A stretch of 64,000 nucleotides of DNA, from contig JAIEQI010000062.1 of the NCBI GenBank assembly GCA_019747875.1, positions 78,972 to 142,971 of the forward strand. Direction: 5' to 3'. A program made the translations under genes and the position numbers. Of this stretch, positions 25,228 through 33,908 are shown one piece after another; within the stretch, counting starts at the first letter, position 1, and the number at the start of each line of letters is the position of its first letter. Source of the DNA: Candidatus Obscuribacterales bacterium. GTDB lineage: Bacteria > Cyanobacteriota > Vampirovibrionia > Obscuribacterales > Obscuribacteraceae. A model generated the notes under the pieces. That model saw only the letters and a program-made list of their open reading frames with translations. It was not told the origin of the DNA and ran no database searches.

Positions 25228-26949
25228 TTATTCGTTACTAGGATTGGCAGGACTTATGTACTCATAGAGGTCAGCCTTGTCGATAATACCAAGCAGCTTT
25301 CCGTCCTCCACCACAGGGATCGTCTCGGCTGAACTTTCCTTGAATTTCAGAACCAATTCAGCCAGTGAAGTATTGGGTGCAACCAGCGGTGCATCCTTGT
25401 CGATCAGCTGATGGCTCGAGCTCATGCTTGTTGAAGATAGCGACAAAAGGCTAAGAACCGATTTGGAATCAACCATTCCAACATACTGCTCGCCATCCAC
25501 AACAGTAAGGGAAGCTATATGAGTTTGTTTAATCGCATCGAATAGTTTTTCCGGAGCCAATTCCGAGTCAACACAGTTCTTCGGAGGCTTCATCAGATCA
25601 CCAGCGTGCTTCTGTTCGTCTTCCCTCGCCCGCCGAGCGGCTTCTTCCAAGCCACTGTATTCGCGGAGCATGTCATAAACCGATCCTTTTTCCATACGAG
25701 AGCCCACGAAACAAGCAATCGCCGACGCCACCATTAGTGGTAGCACAAGCGAATAGTGCCCAGTTATTTCAAAAATGATAACAACAGCAGTAATCGGCAC
25801 GCGCGCTACAGCGGCGAAGAAAGCTCCCATGCCAACCATTGCCATCGTCTCTGTAGAGCTCATATTGAACAAATAATTTTGCAGATAGGAAACCATGGCA
25901 CCGAGGGCCGAGCCTAGCACAATAGCCGGTGCAAACAAACCGCCAGGGGCTCCGGAGCCGTAGGCAAGCAGGGTCAAGAAAGAGAATGCAACGAACGCAA
26001 CAGGAACCATATACCATTGCTCGTGCCCAGCAACGATAACGTCTCGCAAAGCAGCGTAATCGCGGAAGTTAGCATCAGCAGGCATGGCAGATATCACCAA
26101 GCCTGAGATCAAACCAGCAAGTCCTACGCGAAGCATTACAGGCAGCTTCAAATAATCGCGATTGATTCTGAGAAACAAAATGACACCACGATTGAACCAG
26201 GTGCCGAACAATCCAGCCAAAGTTCCAAGGACGATCCAAAACAATACATCGTGAAAATGAAAGGAAACTTCCAGCGCCCGAATCTGTTGTGCCGACTCCA
26301 TATGCGGTGCATTTAGCGTGTGGGTCAAGGTTGAAGCAACAAAGCAAGCGAGAATAGCCGTACCTATAGTTCCGCTGGAGACATCCTTCAACAACTCCTC
26401 GGCGACAAAAAGAACTCCTGCAATCGGTGCATTGAAAGCGGCTGCAAGTCCGGCGCCAGCACCAGCTGCTACGAGCTGGCGCTCAACGTCTTTTGGCGCA
26501 GGAAGCCATCGGTTTAAGAGCGCCGCCATCGCTGCGCCAACGTGAACTGTCGGACCTTCTCTCCCCATAAAGAGCCCGCAACCAAGGGCTATACTCCCTC
26601 CAACGAGTTTTACAAGTGCCAAGGTAAAGTCCAGGGGAACACGCGCTCCCAGCAAGTAGGCGCGCACTTGCGGTATGCCGCTGCCATACGCTGTTGGAGA
26701 GAATTTCTGGACCAGAAAACCGGAGAGTAGCCCACCAACCAGACCAATTAGAGGGAGGGCCAACCATGCGGGATAGACATTGCATGCCTGAACGCGCATC
26801 TTACTCAACCACCAGGCGCCATACTCCAGAGCCAGTGCAGAACAGCCCGCAACAAGCCCGATGATCGCAGCGCGAATGAGCGCAACTCTTCTGGCGGACA
26901 TAGCCTTTGTATGATCGCGAACTTTCTGCCAGAGATTACTCAATTCCAC
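25228..26949 (-). CDS. ClC-family chloride channel/antiporter with CBS pair
   Basis: 573 residues from the GTG at 26949, which has GGGGA 6 nt upstream and does not overlap the previous gene (the frame is open to 27027). Channel motifs GSGIPQ (about 89-94), GREGPTVHVG with the gating Glu (about 129-138) and GAPGGLFAPAIVLG are all present; two CBS domains fill about 445-570 and should bind adenosine nucleotides. The gating Glu argues for Cl-/H+ exchange or fast gating as in EriC-like proteins. It is the third gene of an operon with TauE/SafE and DUF1634. Confidence 0.92.
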   Translation of the reverse strand: MELSNLWQKVRDHTKAMSARRVALIRAAIIGLVAGCSALALEYGAWWLSKMRVQACNVYPAWLALPLIGLVGGLLSGFLVQKFSPTAYGSGIPQVRAYLLGARVPLDFTLALVKLVGGSIALGCGLFMGREGPTVHVGAAMAALLNRWLPAPKDVERQLVAAGAGAGLAAAFNAPIAGVLFVAEELLKDVSSGTIGTAILACFVASTLTHTLNAPHMESAQQIRALEVSFHFHDVLFWIVLGTLAGLFGTWFNRGVILFLRINRDYLKLPVMLRVGLAGLISGLVISAMPADANFRDYAALRDVIVAGHEQWYMVPVAFVAFSFLTLLAYGSGAPGGLFAPAIVLGSALGAMVSYLQNYLFNMSSTETMAMVGMGAFFAAVARVPITAVVIIFEITGHYSLVLPLMVASAIACFVGSRMEKGSVYDMLREYSGLEEAARRAREDEQKHAGDLMKPPKNCVDSELAPEKLFDAIKQTHIASLTVVDGEQYVGMVDSKSVLSLLSLSSTSMSSSHQLIDKDAPLVAPNTSLAELVLKFKESSAETIPVVEDGKLLGIIDKADLYEYISPANPSNE

Positions 26950-26965
26950 AATTAATCCCCAATCA

Positions 26966-27451
26966 CTAAATTGCGCAAACCAGACTATAAAGCAGCGCCG
27001 CAAGGACAAGCGAAGAGAATACGACATATTTCATGTCTTTTTCCATCGCAAAGGTAAGAACAGAGAAAGCCACACGCGCAACAGGCGTAGCAATCAGAAC
27101 CACCACACCCAGTTGCATAATTGCACGCAAATTTCCTTTGAAGGAATCCCTGATTACTGCATCAATGGCGCGAAGGTCGGCCGGTTCACCGGTGAAAATT
27201 TTGTAGCTGGTCGTCAAATGAGGATTCTGGCAAATAAAAATTACAGAGCTCACGCTTACAAGTACAAGCGAACAAACCAGCCCGCCAATCAGAAGCAGCG
27301 AAATGACATTTCCCATTTTTTCGTCATTCATTGAGTCAGACGACTCAGGCTTGGGAGCAGAATCCGGCAGCATGAACGTGTTCTCGGAATCGAAGGGTGT
27401 CGGAGGTCCTTGCTTGCTTTCGTTGTTCTGATCATCGGTGGGAGAGTTCAT
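26966..27451 (-). CDS. DUF1634-family membrane protein
   Basis: 161 residues. The ATG at 27451 overlaps the TGA of the TauE gene (ATGA) and has GGAGG 7 nt upstream. A polar N-terminus (about 1-45) is followed by three membrane helices (near 48-72, 105-128 and 138-160). DUF1634 proteins are regularly encoded next to TauE/SafE permeases, as here, and are probably an accessory subunit. Confidence 0.78.
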   Translation of the reverse strand: MNSPTDDQNNESKQGPPTPFDSENTFMLPDSAPKPESSDSMNDEKMGNVISLLLIGGLVCSLVLVSVSSVIFICQNPHLTTSYKIFTGEPADLRAIDAVIRDSFKGNLRAIMQLGVVVLIATPVARVAFSVLTFAMEKDMKYVVFSSLVLAALLYSLVCAI

Positions 27452-28287
27452 AGACTCCCTCCGCATCCTTTATAGATCATTTGGGCCCCGATGAAGATGA
27501 TCAAACCGGCGAAAATCTTCCGAAGCAAATCATTTCGCACTTTAGGCAAAACGCGCGCCCCGATCAGCGAACCACCCACAACACCAACAATAACCGGCGC
27601 ACTAAGAACCGGGTCAATGTATCCCCGACTCATATAGACGCCGGCACTGGCAGCAGCGGTTACACCGATCATAAAATTACTGGTGGTCGTTGAGACTTTG
27701 AAAGGCAGGCGCATGAGTTGGTCCATCGCCAAAACTTTCATGGGTCCAGATCCAATTCCGAGCAAACCGGATAAGCAGCCGGCGCCCAGCATGACTGCGA
27801 ATCCGCCTCTTACGTTATGTACACCATAAGCTTTCTTTCCAGCCGATGTGGGATAGGTTCCACTAAGGTTCAACCATTCTGCATCCTTGTCACTGGACGC
27901 CTCTCCGTCCTCTTCGCCACCTTTTTTCTTCAGAGCCATCCATGCGGATTGAAAGAGGACTAGCCCAAACAACATCGAAATAAATGACTTAGATGCCATG
28001 CCCGCCAGATAGGCGCCAAAAATCGCACCAAATGTAGTGGCAAGCTCGAGGAACATGCCGACGCGCATGTTTGTATAACCCTCTTTGACGTATGCAGCAG
28101 CAGCCCCTGAAGAAGTCGCAATGGCAGCAACCAGCGACGACCCCATGGCATATTTCAGATCGACTCCCAAAAAAAGGAAGAGAATCGGAGTCAAGATAGA
28201 ACCGCCGCCAAGACCGGATAAAGCGCCAAGGAATCCGATAGCAAAGGACGACAACAAAAGAATTACGCTGAGTTCCAGTTCGGTCAC
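27448..28287 (-). CDS. TauE/SafE-family anion permease
   Basis: 279 residues, about eight membrane helices. The family hallmark GALSGLGGGSILTPIL is near the N-terminus, and its second-half counterpart SGLLGIGSGPMKVL is near the middle, reflecting the internal duplication. Family members export or import sulfite, sulfoacetate and related organosulfur anions. It is the first gene of the operon with DUF1634 and ClC, which suggests anion exchange across the inner membrane. Confidence 0.88.
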   Translation of the reverse strand: MTELELSVILLLSSFAIGFLGALSGLGGGSILTPILFLFLGVDLKYAMGSSLVAAIATSSGAAAAYVKEGYTNMRVGMFLELATTFGAIFGAYLAGMASKSFISMLFGLVLFQSAWMALKKKGGEEDGEASSDKDAEWLNLSGTYPTSAGKKAYGVHNVRGGFAVMLGAGCLSGLLGIGSGPMKVLAMDQLMRLPFKVSTTTSNFMIGVTAAASAGVYMSRGYIDPVLSAPVIVGVVGGSLIGARVLPKVRNDLLRKIFAGLIIFIGAQMIYKGCGGSL

Positions 28288-28357
28288 GATGCGTATCGAC
28301 CAGTCAGGGTTTGTTGGTGATTTTGCAGCCAGTATAAGCCAAATGAGCTGTCAAGCT

Positions 28358-28381
28358 TTGAATTTTTCCAAGTGCTATACT
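28358..28381 (+). promoter_or_regulatory. Candidate extended -10 promoter
   Basis: TGCTATACT (extended -10 type) at 28373-28381 with TTGAAT 12 nt upstream of TATACT. Located 45 nt before the start codon of the SpoIID-like gene. Confidence 0.4.
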
Positions 28382-28425
28382 GCAACTTGTCTCTTTGCAT
28401 GAATTCAGATGTAGTTCTCGTGTTT

Positions 28426-29595
28426 ATGGCGAAATCAAGATTTGGATTGAATCGGGCACTTACCTTAATTGCGTTGGCTATTCTCCTCACTGCTGACATA
28501 AACTCAGCCAATGCCGCTCCGGCTCAACTTGTAGTTCTTCTCTTTCAAGCTGACCTTGATTCTGACAGAGTTTTTCTCGATGGACCATTTGCCATCTCCA
28601 AACCAAATTCTCAGCATTTCGCACCCAGGCACTATCAAATTGCATACAAAAACGGTTATTTCGAAATCACAGAACTCAACCAACAACTGGGCAAACCGCA
28701 AAGGCCTCCGCAAAAGATAAGGGCGCCATTTTTACTTTTAGAGACTGCCGGTCCACGGTTTATTTCGATAGGACGGAGGAAGGATAAAATCCGCCGCTAT
28801 TTTGGCGCGATTCGCTTATCCTCACCTGACGGAAAAAAGATTGAATGCCGCAATCTGGTAAGCCGGCGAGACTACGTAACCTGCGTGGTTGGTAGCGAAA
28901 GTCCACCGGAATTTCCAGTCGAAGCATTAAAAGCGTTATCTGTGCTTATTCAAACAGCGTCATTGCGCTACAACCCAGAAGATCGGCTGAACGATACCAC
29001 TGAAAAACAAGCGTATATGGGCGCTGATTACGCGCGTCCTGAAGTTATAGCAGCAGTTCAACAAACCTGGGGACAAAAGTTGCTTTGCGGCGATCAGCTG
29101 GTACCAATTTATTTTCACGGGACCTGTGCCGGAGGCACAAGTTCAAGCGAAATATTTACGGGAAAGAAAAGCAAGCTAGCTTGTGATAAAGCTGTTATTT
29201 GTAAGCACTGCAGTGATTCGCCGTTTTCCAAAACGCTAATAAGACCATTAGCGGCAAGTGAGTTTGAAAAGCGAATTGCGCCGGCTCTTCCGCAAGTACA
29301 GACGAAAGATTCATCCAATCGCCCGCTACAGCTTAGCTATCCCAATGGAAAAACTGAAACCGGTTACCAGCTGTGGCTGAGAATCGGCCAGACGATGGGA
29401 TGGGGACTAGCACCGGGCACTCGTTTTGAGCTAAGCAAAAGCAAAAACGGCGACTATGAGATACGCTCGAACGGTGCTGGACACGGAGTTGGTCTCTGTC
29501 AGTGGGGCTCGCAAGGACTTGCCAAAAAGGGTTGGGATTATCGAAAGATACTGCAGTTCTACTTTCCGAGTAGCCGAGTCGGACAAGAGTCCTAG
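28426..29595 (+). CDS. Exported SpoIID-domain protein
   Basis: About 389 residues from the ATG at 28426, where a signal peptide begins (AKSRFGLNRALTLIALAILLTADINSANA). The frame is open to 28372, but that overlaps the promoter. The SpoIID domain includes SRRDYVTCVVGSE, a middle HGTCAGGTSSS and the closing SNGAGHGVGLCQWGSQGLAKKG...ILQFYFP. SpoIID enzymes are peptidoglycan lytic transglycosylases acting on denuded glycan; the family is widespread in cyanobacteria outside sporulation. The catalytic Glu is probably in VGSESPPEFPVEALKA. Confidence 0.85.
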   Translation: MAKSRFGLNRALTLIALAILLTADINSANAAPAQLVVLLFQADLDSDRVFLDGPFAISKPNSQHFAPRHYQIAYKNGYFEITELNQQLGKPQRPPQKIRAPFLLLETAGPRFISIGRRKDKIRRYFGAIRLSSPDGKKIECRNLVSRRDYVTCVVGSESPPEFPVEALKALSVLIQTASLRYNPEDRLNDTTEKQAYMGADYARPEVIAAVQQTWGQKLLCGDQLVPIYFHGTCAGGTSSSEIFTGKKSKLACDKAVICKHCSDSPFSKTLIRPLAASEFEKRIAPALPQVQTKDSSNRPLQLSYPNGKTETGYQLWLRIGQTMGWGLAPGTRFELSKSKNGDYEIRSNGAGHGVGLCQWGSQGLAKKGWDYRKILQFYFPSSRVGQES

Positions 29596-29886
29596 CTGCA
29601 GCGAAGTAAATTCTCGGCTACGGAGGATAACTTTCGCGGAAAAGCTTGAAAGGCTACAATGTATTAGGCGCAAGTTGTCAGCGGCGGCTTTCTTTGGATA
29701 CCTCAGTCGATTTCGTTTTTGTCCTGGCGGTGGTTATTCTGTCCATCGGACTCCTGCTCTGGTTTATTCTTGTATTTGTGCCGCAACATTTTGATGACAT
29801 TCGCGGACCAAAAGATGAGTAGAGCCCTTTCAACATGCGCCAATCCTGGAGTATGATCTTCGGATTGCATTTTCCAGGGGGTTATC
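29596..29886. other. Intergenic region containing one possible small ORF
   Basis: Apart from the ORF at 29694-29822 nothing is recognisable. GGAGG at about 29622 is not at a proper distance from any start codon. Confidence 0.4.
29694..29822 (+). CDS. 42-residue putative membrane peptide
   Basis: TTG start, then a strongly hydrophobic helix (about residues 7-29, VFVLAVVILSIGLLLWFILVF) and a charged tail ending DDIRGPKDE. The single-helix plus charged tail layout is typical of small membrane proteins. The start is uncertain: the frame is open to at least 29646 and no strong Shine-Dalgarno is visible. Confidence 0.4.
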   Translation: MDTSVDFVFVLAVVILSIGLLLWFILVFVPQHFDDIRGPKDE

Positions 29887-31089
29887 ATGAGCATCTCGCC
29901 CGAGATTAGACGTCGTATTTCCCAAAAAGCCAGTACCTTCACCGAGTCCGTGATAAGAGAGATGTCTCGGATGGCGGCCCAATACAAATGCGTGAACTTG
30001 GCGCAGGGCATGCCTGATTTCGCCTCACCTATGGAACTGAAAGAGGCTGCCTGTCAGGCTCTGATGGCTGACGTGAACCAGTACGCCATTACCTGGGGCG
30101 ACAAGCTTTTTCGAGATGGTATCAGCGCAAAGAACGAAAAATATTTGGGCGTGAAGTATGAACCAGAAACCGAGATAACAGTCACCTGTGGCGCAACCGA
30201 AGGGATGATTGCTACCATGCTCGCATTGGTTGATCCTGAAGACGAAGTTATTGCCTTTGAACCGTATTACGAAAACTACGGACCTGACGCTATCCTGGCC
30301 GGGGCTAAACCTCGATACGTTTCACTGCAAGCACCAAACTGGACTTTTGATGAAGCCGAATTGGAAAAGGCATTTAGCAACAAGACCCGCGCCATTGTTC
30401 TAAATACACCACACAACCCAACAGGAAAAGTTTTCTCTCGCGAAGAGCTCGAGTGCATTGCACGCCTTTGTCAAAAGTGGGGCGTCTATGCATTCACTGA
30501 CGAACCGTATGAGCACATATTGTTCGACGGTGCAAAGCACGTCTCGATCGCATCCTTGCCAGGCATGAAAGACCTGACTGTAACCGTAAATAGTCTTTCA
30601 AAAACTTATAGCGTCACCGGTTGGCGATTAGGCACTGTGTGTGCCCCCGAAGAGCTGTCGCTTGCGATCCGAAAAGTACACGACTTTTTGACAGTTGGTG
30701 CTGCCGCTCCGTTGCAGCGAGCGGGAGCGCACGCAATGAGCTTGCCGGACTCCTATTACACAGAGCTGGCAACATCATATCAAAAGCGCCGTGATCATAT
30801 GCTCACGATCCTTGATGAGGTGGGAATTCCATATTACACACCGCAAGGTGCCTATTACGTATTCTGCGACATATCAAAATTTGCCTTTGAAAATGATGTG
30901 AAATTTACAGAGTTTCTCGTCAAGAAAGTCGGTGTTGCCGTTGTGCCGGGATCTAGCTTCTTCAGGCCTGGAGATAGAGGAAACAAATACATCCGTTTCT
31001 GTTTCGCGAAAAAAGAAGAGACACTGAACGCCGCCAGAGAGCGACTGCTTACGCTTCACGATAAGCTAAAAGAACAGCAGAAAACTTAG
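29887..31089 (+). CDS. Class I aminotransferase
   Basis: 400 residues, fold type I PLP enzyme. Motifs: NLAQGMPDF near the N-terminus, TCGATEGM cofactor-phosphate region, NTPHNPTGKVF, TDEPYEH and the PLP lysine Lys239 in SLSKTYSVTGWRLG. The pattern is closest to the subgroup containing kynurenine/glutamine and methionine aminotransferases, but substrate cannot be fixed. AGGGGG lies shortly upstream of the ATG. Stands alone. Confidence 0.9.
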   Translation: MSISPEIRRRISQKASTFTESVIREMSRMAAQYKCVNLAQGMPDFASPMELKEAACQALMADVNQYAITWGDKLFRDGISAKNEKYLGVKYEPETEITVTCGATEGMIATMLALVDPEDEVIAFEPYYENYGPDAILAGAKPRYVSLQAPNWTFDEAELEKAFSNKTRAIVLNTPHNPTGKVFSREELECIARLCQKWGVYAFTDEPYEHILFDGAKHVSIASLPGMKDLTVTVNSLSKTYSVTGWRLGTVCAPEELSLAIRKVHDFLTVGAAAPLQRAGAHAMSLPDSYYTELATSYQKRRDHMLTILDEVGIPYYTPQGAYYVFCDISKFAFENDVKFTEFLVKKVGVAVVPGSSFFRPGDRGNKYIRFCFAKKEETLNAARERLLTLHDKLKEQQKT

Positions 31090-31199
31090 CGGAGAACTTA
31101 AATTCACTGTTTATTGCCCAAGCTTGATGGGTAGCTAGATAATGGGTAAGATACGATCTTTGCGATCGGATAAGCTAGCAAAACAAAACGGAAATCCCT

Positions 31200-31565
31200 A
31201 TGTATCTATGTCCAAATTGCAATGCTGAGAACCGAAGCAACGCAAATTTTTGCCGTCAGTGTGGTGATCGCCGAAGCTCGCCAGTTCACCACAACGAAGA
31301 TGATGCCAGTAATCACTGCCCTTGTTGCGCACGCCGAGTCAGACATTGCGACCGATTTTGCATGACGTGCGGCGAAAAGCTACGGACCAAATCTGCACCA
31401 CCGACAAAACTTTGCTTGAGCTGCAAAGCCGTACTTCCTGAGAAAGCAACATTCTGCGTCTCTTGCGGCGAATATGTAGCTGACAAGTCAAACCGGAAAG
31501 TGCAAATTCCCTCTGAACTTTTCGGCGAAGAAAACCCAGATCTGATGCCACGCTACGAAGCATAA
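31200..31565 (+). CDS. Triple zinc-ribbon protein
   Basis: 121 residues made of three Cys4 ribbons: CPNC...CRQCG (4-22), CPCC...CMTCG (about 40-58) and CLSCK...CVSCG (about 73-92), followed by a short acidic tail. Such ribbons usually sit in front of a membrane or enzymatic domain; here they are the whole protein. Function unknown; protein or nucleic-acid binding is likely. Confidence 0.8.
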   Translation: MYLCPNCNAENRSNANFCRQCGDRRSSPVHHNEDDASNHCPCCARRVRHCDRFCMTCGEKLRTKSAPPTKLCLSCKAVLPEKATFCVSCGEYVADKSNRKVQIPSELFGEENPDLMPRYEA

Positions 31566-31571
31566 TCTATT

Positions 31572-32678
31572 TCAAATGACCAGCATCGCATCACCGTAAC
31601 TGTAGAATCGGTAACGCTTTGAGATCGCATGTTCGTAAGCATTCAAAATCTGGTCCCTACTTGCAAATGCCGAAACCAGCACCAGAAGGCTGGATTTGCT
31701 CAAGTGAAAGTTAGTAATCAACGAATCCACTATCTTAAACTCAAACCCAGGATAAATATATAAACTGCTAGCTTCGCCATCCACCGCTCGCACTTTTCCT
31801 GATTCTCCAGCAGTTTCCAGAGCACGACAGGAAGTCGTCCCGACAGCAAATATCTTGTGTCCATTCTTTTTAGCGTCATTGATCAGCGCCGCACTATTCT
31901 CCGAGATATAGAAGGTTTCGGATTCGATTGTGTGTTTATCCAGCGGACCCGATATCGGCTTGAATGTACCGGGACCAACATGCATTGTGATGTACACAAC
32001 ATGGACCCCCTTGGAGACAAGTTCATCCAAAAGTTGAGTCGTAAAATGCAAGCCTGCAGTCGGAGCCGCCACCGCCCCTGGTGCCTGCGCATAGACAGTC
32101 TGATAGCGCTCGTTGTCCTTTCTAATTTCCTCGTGATTAGAATTCAGCTCCCGCTGACGAACAATGTACGGAGGAAGCGGTGCTTGCCCAATTTCAGTCA
32201 ACAAGGCAAACACTTCGGCTTGTCCACCGAAATCAATCAATACACGCCTCTGCTCATCTGCGCCGCTGGTAAACCCGGCGACCTGAATTACAAAAGGTGA
32301 ACTGCGTCCATTAATCTCAACGTGGAGTTCGTCCCCGATTTTGAGCCTCCGCAAGGGGCTTCCCATTGCCTCCCATCGGCCCGGAACCGAGGCAAGCGGC
32401 TTGATCAGAAGAAGCTCGACAGCTCCGCCACTGACCCGCTTGGTCATAATTCGTGCCGGAATCACTTTCGTGTCGTTGAGGACAATCACGTCCCCAGCAG
32501 AAAAATAGTCACGAACATCGCTAAAAGTCCTGTCCGAAATAATATTTGAAGCCCTATCCAAAACCAAAAGCCGCGAACTGGATCGTTCGGCAGCTGGTTC
32601 CTGAGCAATTAGCTCTGGCGGTAATTCGTAAGAGAAGTCTTCAAGGCGCATAAATTTCTTTGGTAGGGGAGTCGCCAT
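31572..32678 (-). CDS. queA: S-adenosylmethionine:tRNA ribosyltransferase-isomerase
   Basis: 368 residues. QueA transfers and isomerises the ribosyl part of SAM onto preQ1 in tRNA, making epoxyqueuosine at the wobble position of GUN-anticodon tRNAs. Recognised by FSYELPPELIAQEPAAERSSSRLLVLDR, VIVLNDTKVIPAR, GAVAAPTAGLHFT and VGPGTFKPI. The ATG at 32651 (MRLEDFSYELP) matches where most QueA proteins start; the ATG at 32678 adds nine residues and neither has a clear Shine-Dalgarno. queG, which acts on its product, is nearby on the other strand. Confidence 0.95.
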   Translation of the reverse strand: MATPLPKKFMRLEDFSYELPPELIAQEPAAERSSSRLLVLDRASNIISDRTFSDVRDYFSAGDVIVLNDTKVIPARIMTKRVSGGAVELLLIKPLASVPGRWEAMGSPLRRLKIGDELHVEINGRSSPFVIQVAGFTSGADEQRRVLIDFGGQAEVFALLTEIGQAPLPPYIVRQRELNSNHEEIRKDNERYQTVYAQAPGAVAAPTAGLHFTTQLLDELVSKGVHVVYITMHVGPGTFKPISGPLDKHTIESETFYISENSAALINDAKKNGHKIFAVGTTSCRALETAGESGKVRAVDGEASSLYIYPGFEFKIVDSLITNFHLSKSSLLVLVSAFASRDQILNAYEHAISKRYRFYSYGDAMLVI

Positions 32679-32717
32679 GCGGCACCCGCCCTATTTTATC
32701 CGCATTGAATCTTTGTC

Positions 32718-33332
32718 CTAATGTTTGTGGCGCATTACAGTAACAAATTTACTGCTCCAATTGTCGCGGCCCTGCAGGGTACCGCTGCGGAAATTATGGG
32801 AGTAAATCTTACCGTCGATTCCGACAATTCCCACGTTTCTTCCTTGAGTTTCCATACCAGTAAAGAGCAAATCACCTGGCTTCAGTTGGTCTTTAGAGGT
32901 GTACGGTTGTGACTCCCAGCCCTTTTCTTCCAGTTGTTTCTTTAGATTTGGAATAAATGCTGCCTGTTCGATACCTGCCCCTGCAAATTGCAGTAGACGA
33001 CTGACAGCCGTTCCAGAGGATAAGTTGCGATCGCTAGCAATCCCGAGATCTTTGTTGACCATCAGGGCGGCTGCTCTTGCAGCGGTTTCCGGCACATCCT
33101 TGGGGTCCAAGGCAGGCAAAAGTCCTTCTCCCATCAGATGATTAGCTAAAGCTTGCTTGGTTTCCATTCGCAGATTTTGACCAGGTGCCGCCGGTGTAGC
33201 AGTTCGATCGGCCGGTGGAGTGGAGAGACTGTCTTTGAGCATGTGCTCATGGTCCGGCACCAACGGTTCGATTTTGTTCTCATCGACCTTGGTCATTACT
33301 TCTTTTGGCGAACGATCGTCAATGTCGGGCAT
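32718..33332 (-). CDS. Degenerate NlpC/P60-like domain protein
   Basis: 204 residues from the ATG at 33332 (GGGAG 8 nt upstream). A disordered N-terminal half is followed by a segment that lays out like NlpC/P60 cell-wall peptidases: SSGTAVSRLLQFAGAGI where the family has its DCSGFV...AG catalytic Cys, then KPGDLLF and NVGIVGIDGKIYSHNF where the family has H-VGI. The catalytic Cys and His appear to be replaced, so it is probably not an active peptidase. No signal peptide is seen. The assignment rests on motif order only. Confidence 0.45.
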   Translation of the reverse strand: MPDIDDRSPKEVMTKVDENKIEPLVPDHEHMLKDSLSTPPADRTATPAAPGQNLRMETKQALANHLMGEGLLPALDPKDVPETAARAAALMVNKDLGIASDRNLSSGTAVSRLLQFAGAGIEQAAFIPNLKKQLEEKGWESQPYTSKDQLKPGDLLFTGMETQGRNVGIVGIDGKIYSHNFRSGTLQGRDNWSSKFVTVMRHKH

Positions 33333-33486
33333 AGAAGATACTCCCTGCTGAATCCCTGGATTCATTGTGTGGGAGGGTTAGATTCCATGTTAGGTGCAGG
33401 ATCACAGAGAAAACTGCACGAATCTGCAACGAGCCAATCTTGCTAAGACATCAGCTGGGGTCACCCGCTCTTACGCCGGATAACAG

Positions 33487-33510
33487 TTGAAAACTCCCAC
33501 CTGCTATACT
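33487..33510 (+). promoter_or_regulatory. Candidate extended -10 promoter
   Basis: TGCTATACT (33502-33510) with TTGAAA 12 nt before TATACT. The start codon of the next gene is 30 nt downstream, a natural distance for a short leader. Confidence 0.45.
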
Positions 33511-33539
33511 TTCGGGACACCCAGCGGAGCTCGAAACCA

Positions 33540-33878
33540 ATGAAAAGAAAGCTTTTCACTTTAGTTTGTTTTTTAACCATCCTGTTTATGCAGTTTGTTT
33601 TTGTTGGACAAGCCGAAGCAAAGAAATGGACCGTCACGCAACGCGTCGAGAAGTTATCTGCCGAAATTGACGAAGGCAGAAAGGCAAATGAATTGACTGT
33701 CAAGCAAGTCGACCAGCTCAAGGGAATGATCAGCAGCATCAAAGAAAAAATGGCGAAGATGAAAGAAAAGAACGGCGATAAATTGAGCGTTCCTGATACA
33801 AAGAAATTGCATGACGACATGACAGAAATTAGCGTCAAGATGCTTCGCATGCGCCTGGATAACGTCTATTCGGACTAA
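33540..33878 (+). CDS. Small secreted helical protein
   Basis: 112 residues. Signal peptide (KRKLFTLVCFLTILFMQFVFVGQAEA) then about 85 charged, helical residues likely to form a short coiled coil (VEKLSAEIDEGRKANELTVKQ; MISSIKEKMAKMKEKNG). GGAG lies 10 nt before the ATG. The size and layout resemble periplasmic chaperone-like or structural helical proteins, but no family is recognised. Confidence 0.7.
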   Translation: MKRKLFTLVCFLTILFMQFVFVGQAEAKKWTVTQRVEKLSAEIDEGRKANELTVKQVDQLKGMISSIKEKMAKMKEKNGDKLSVPDTKKLHDDMTEISVKMLRMRLDNVYSD

Positions 33879-33908
33879 TGATGCGCTACATGCCGCAATG
33901 TTAGTTAC

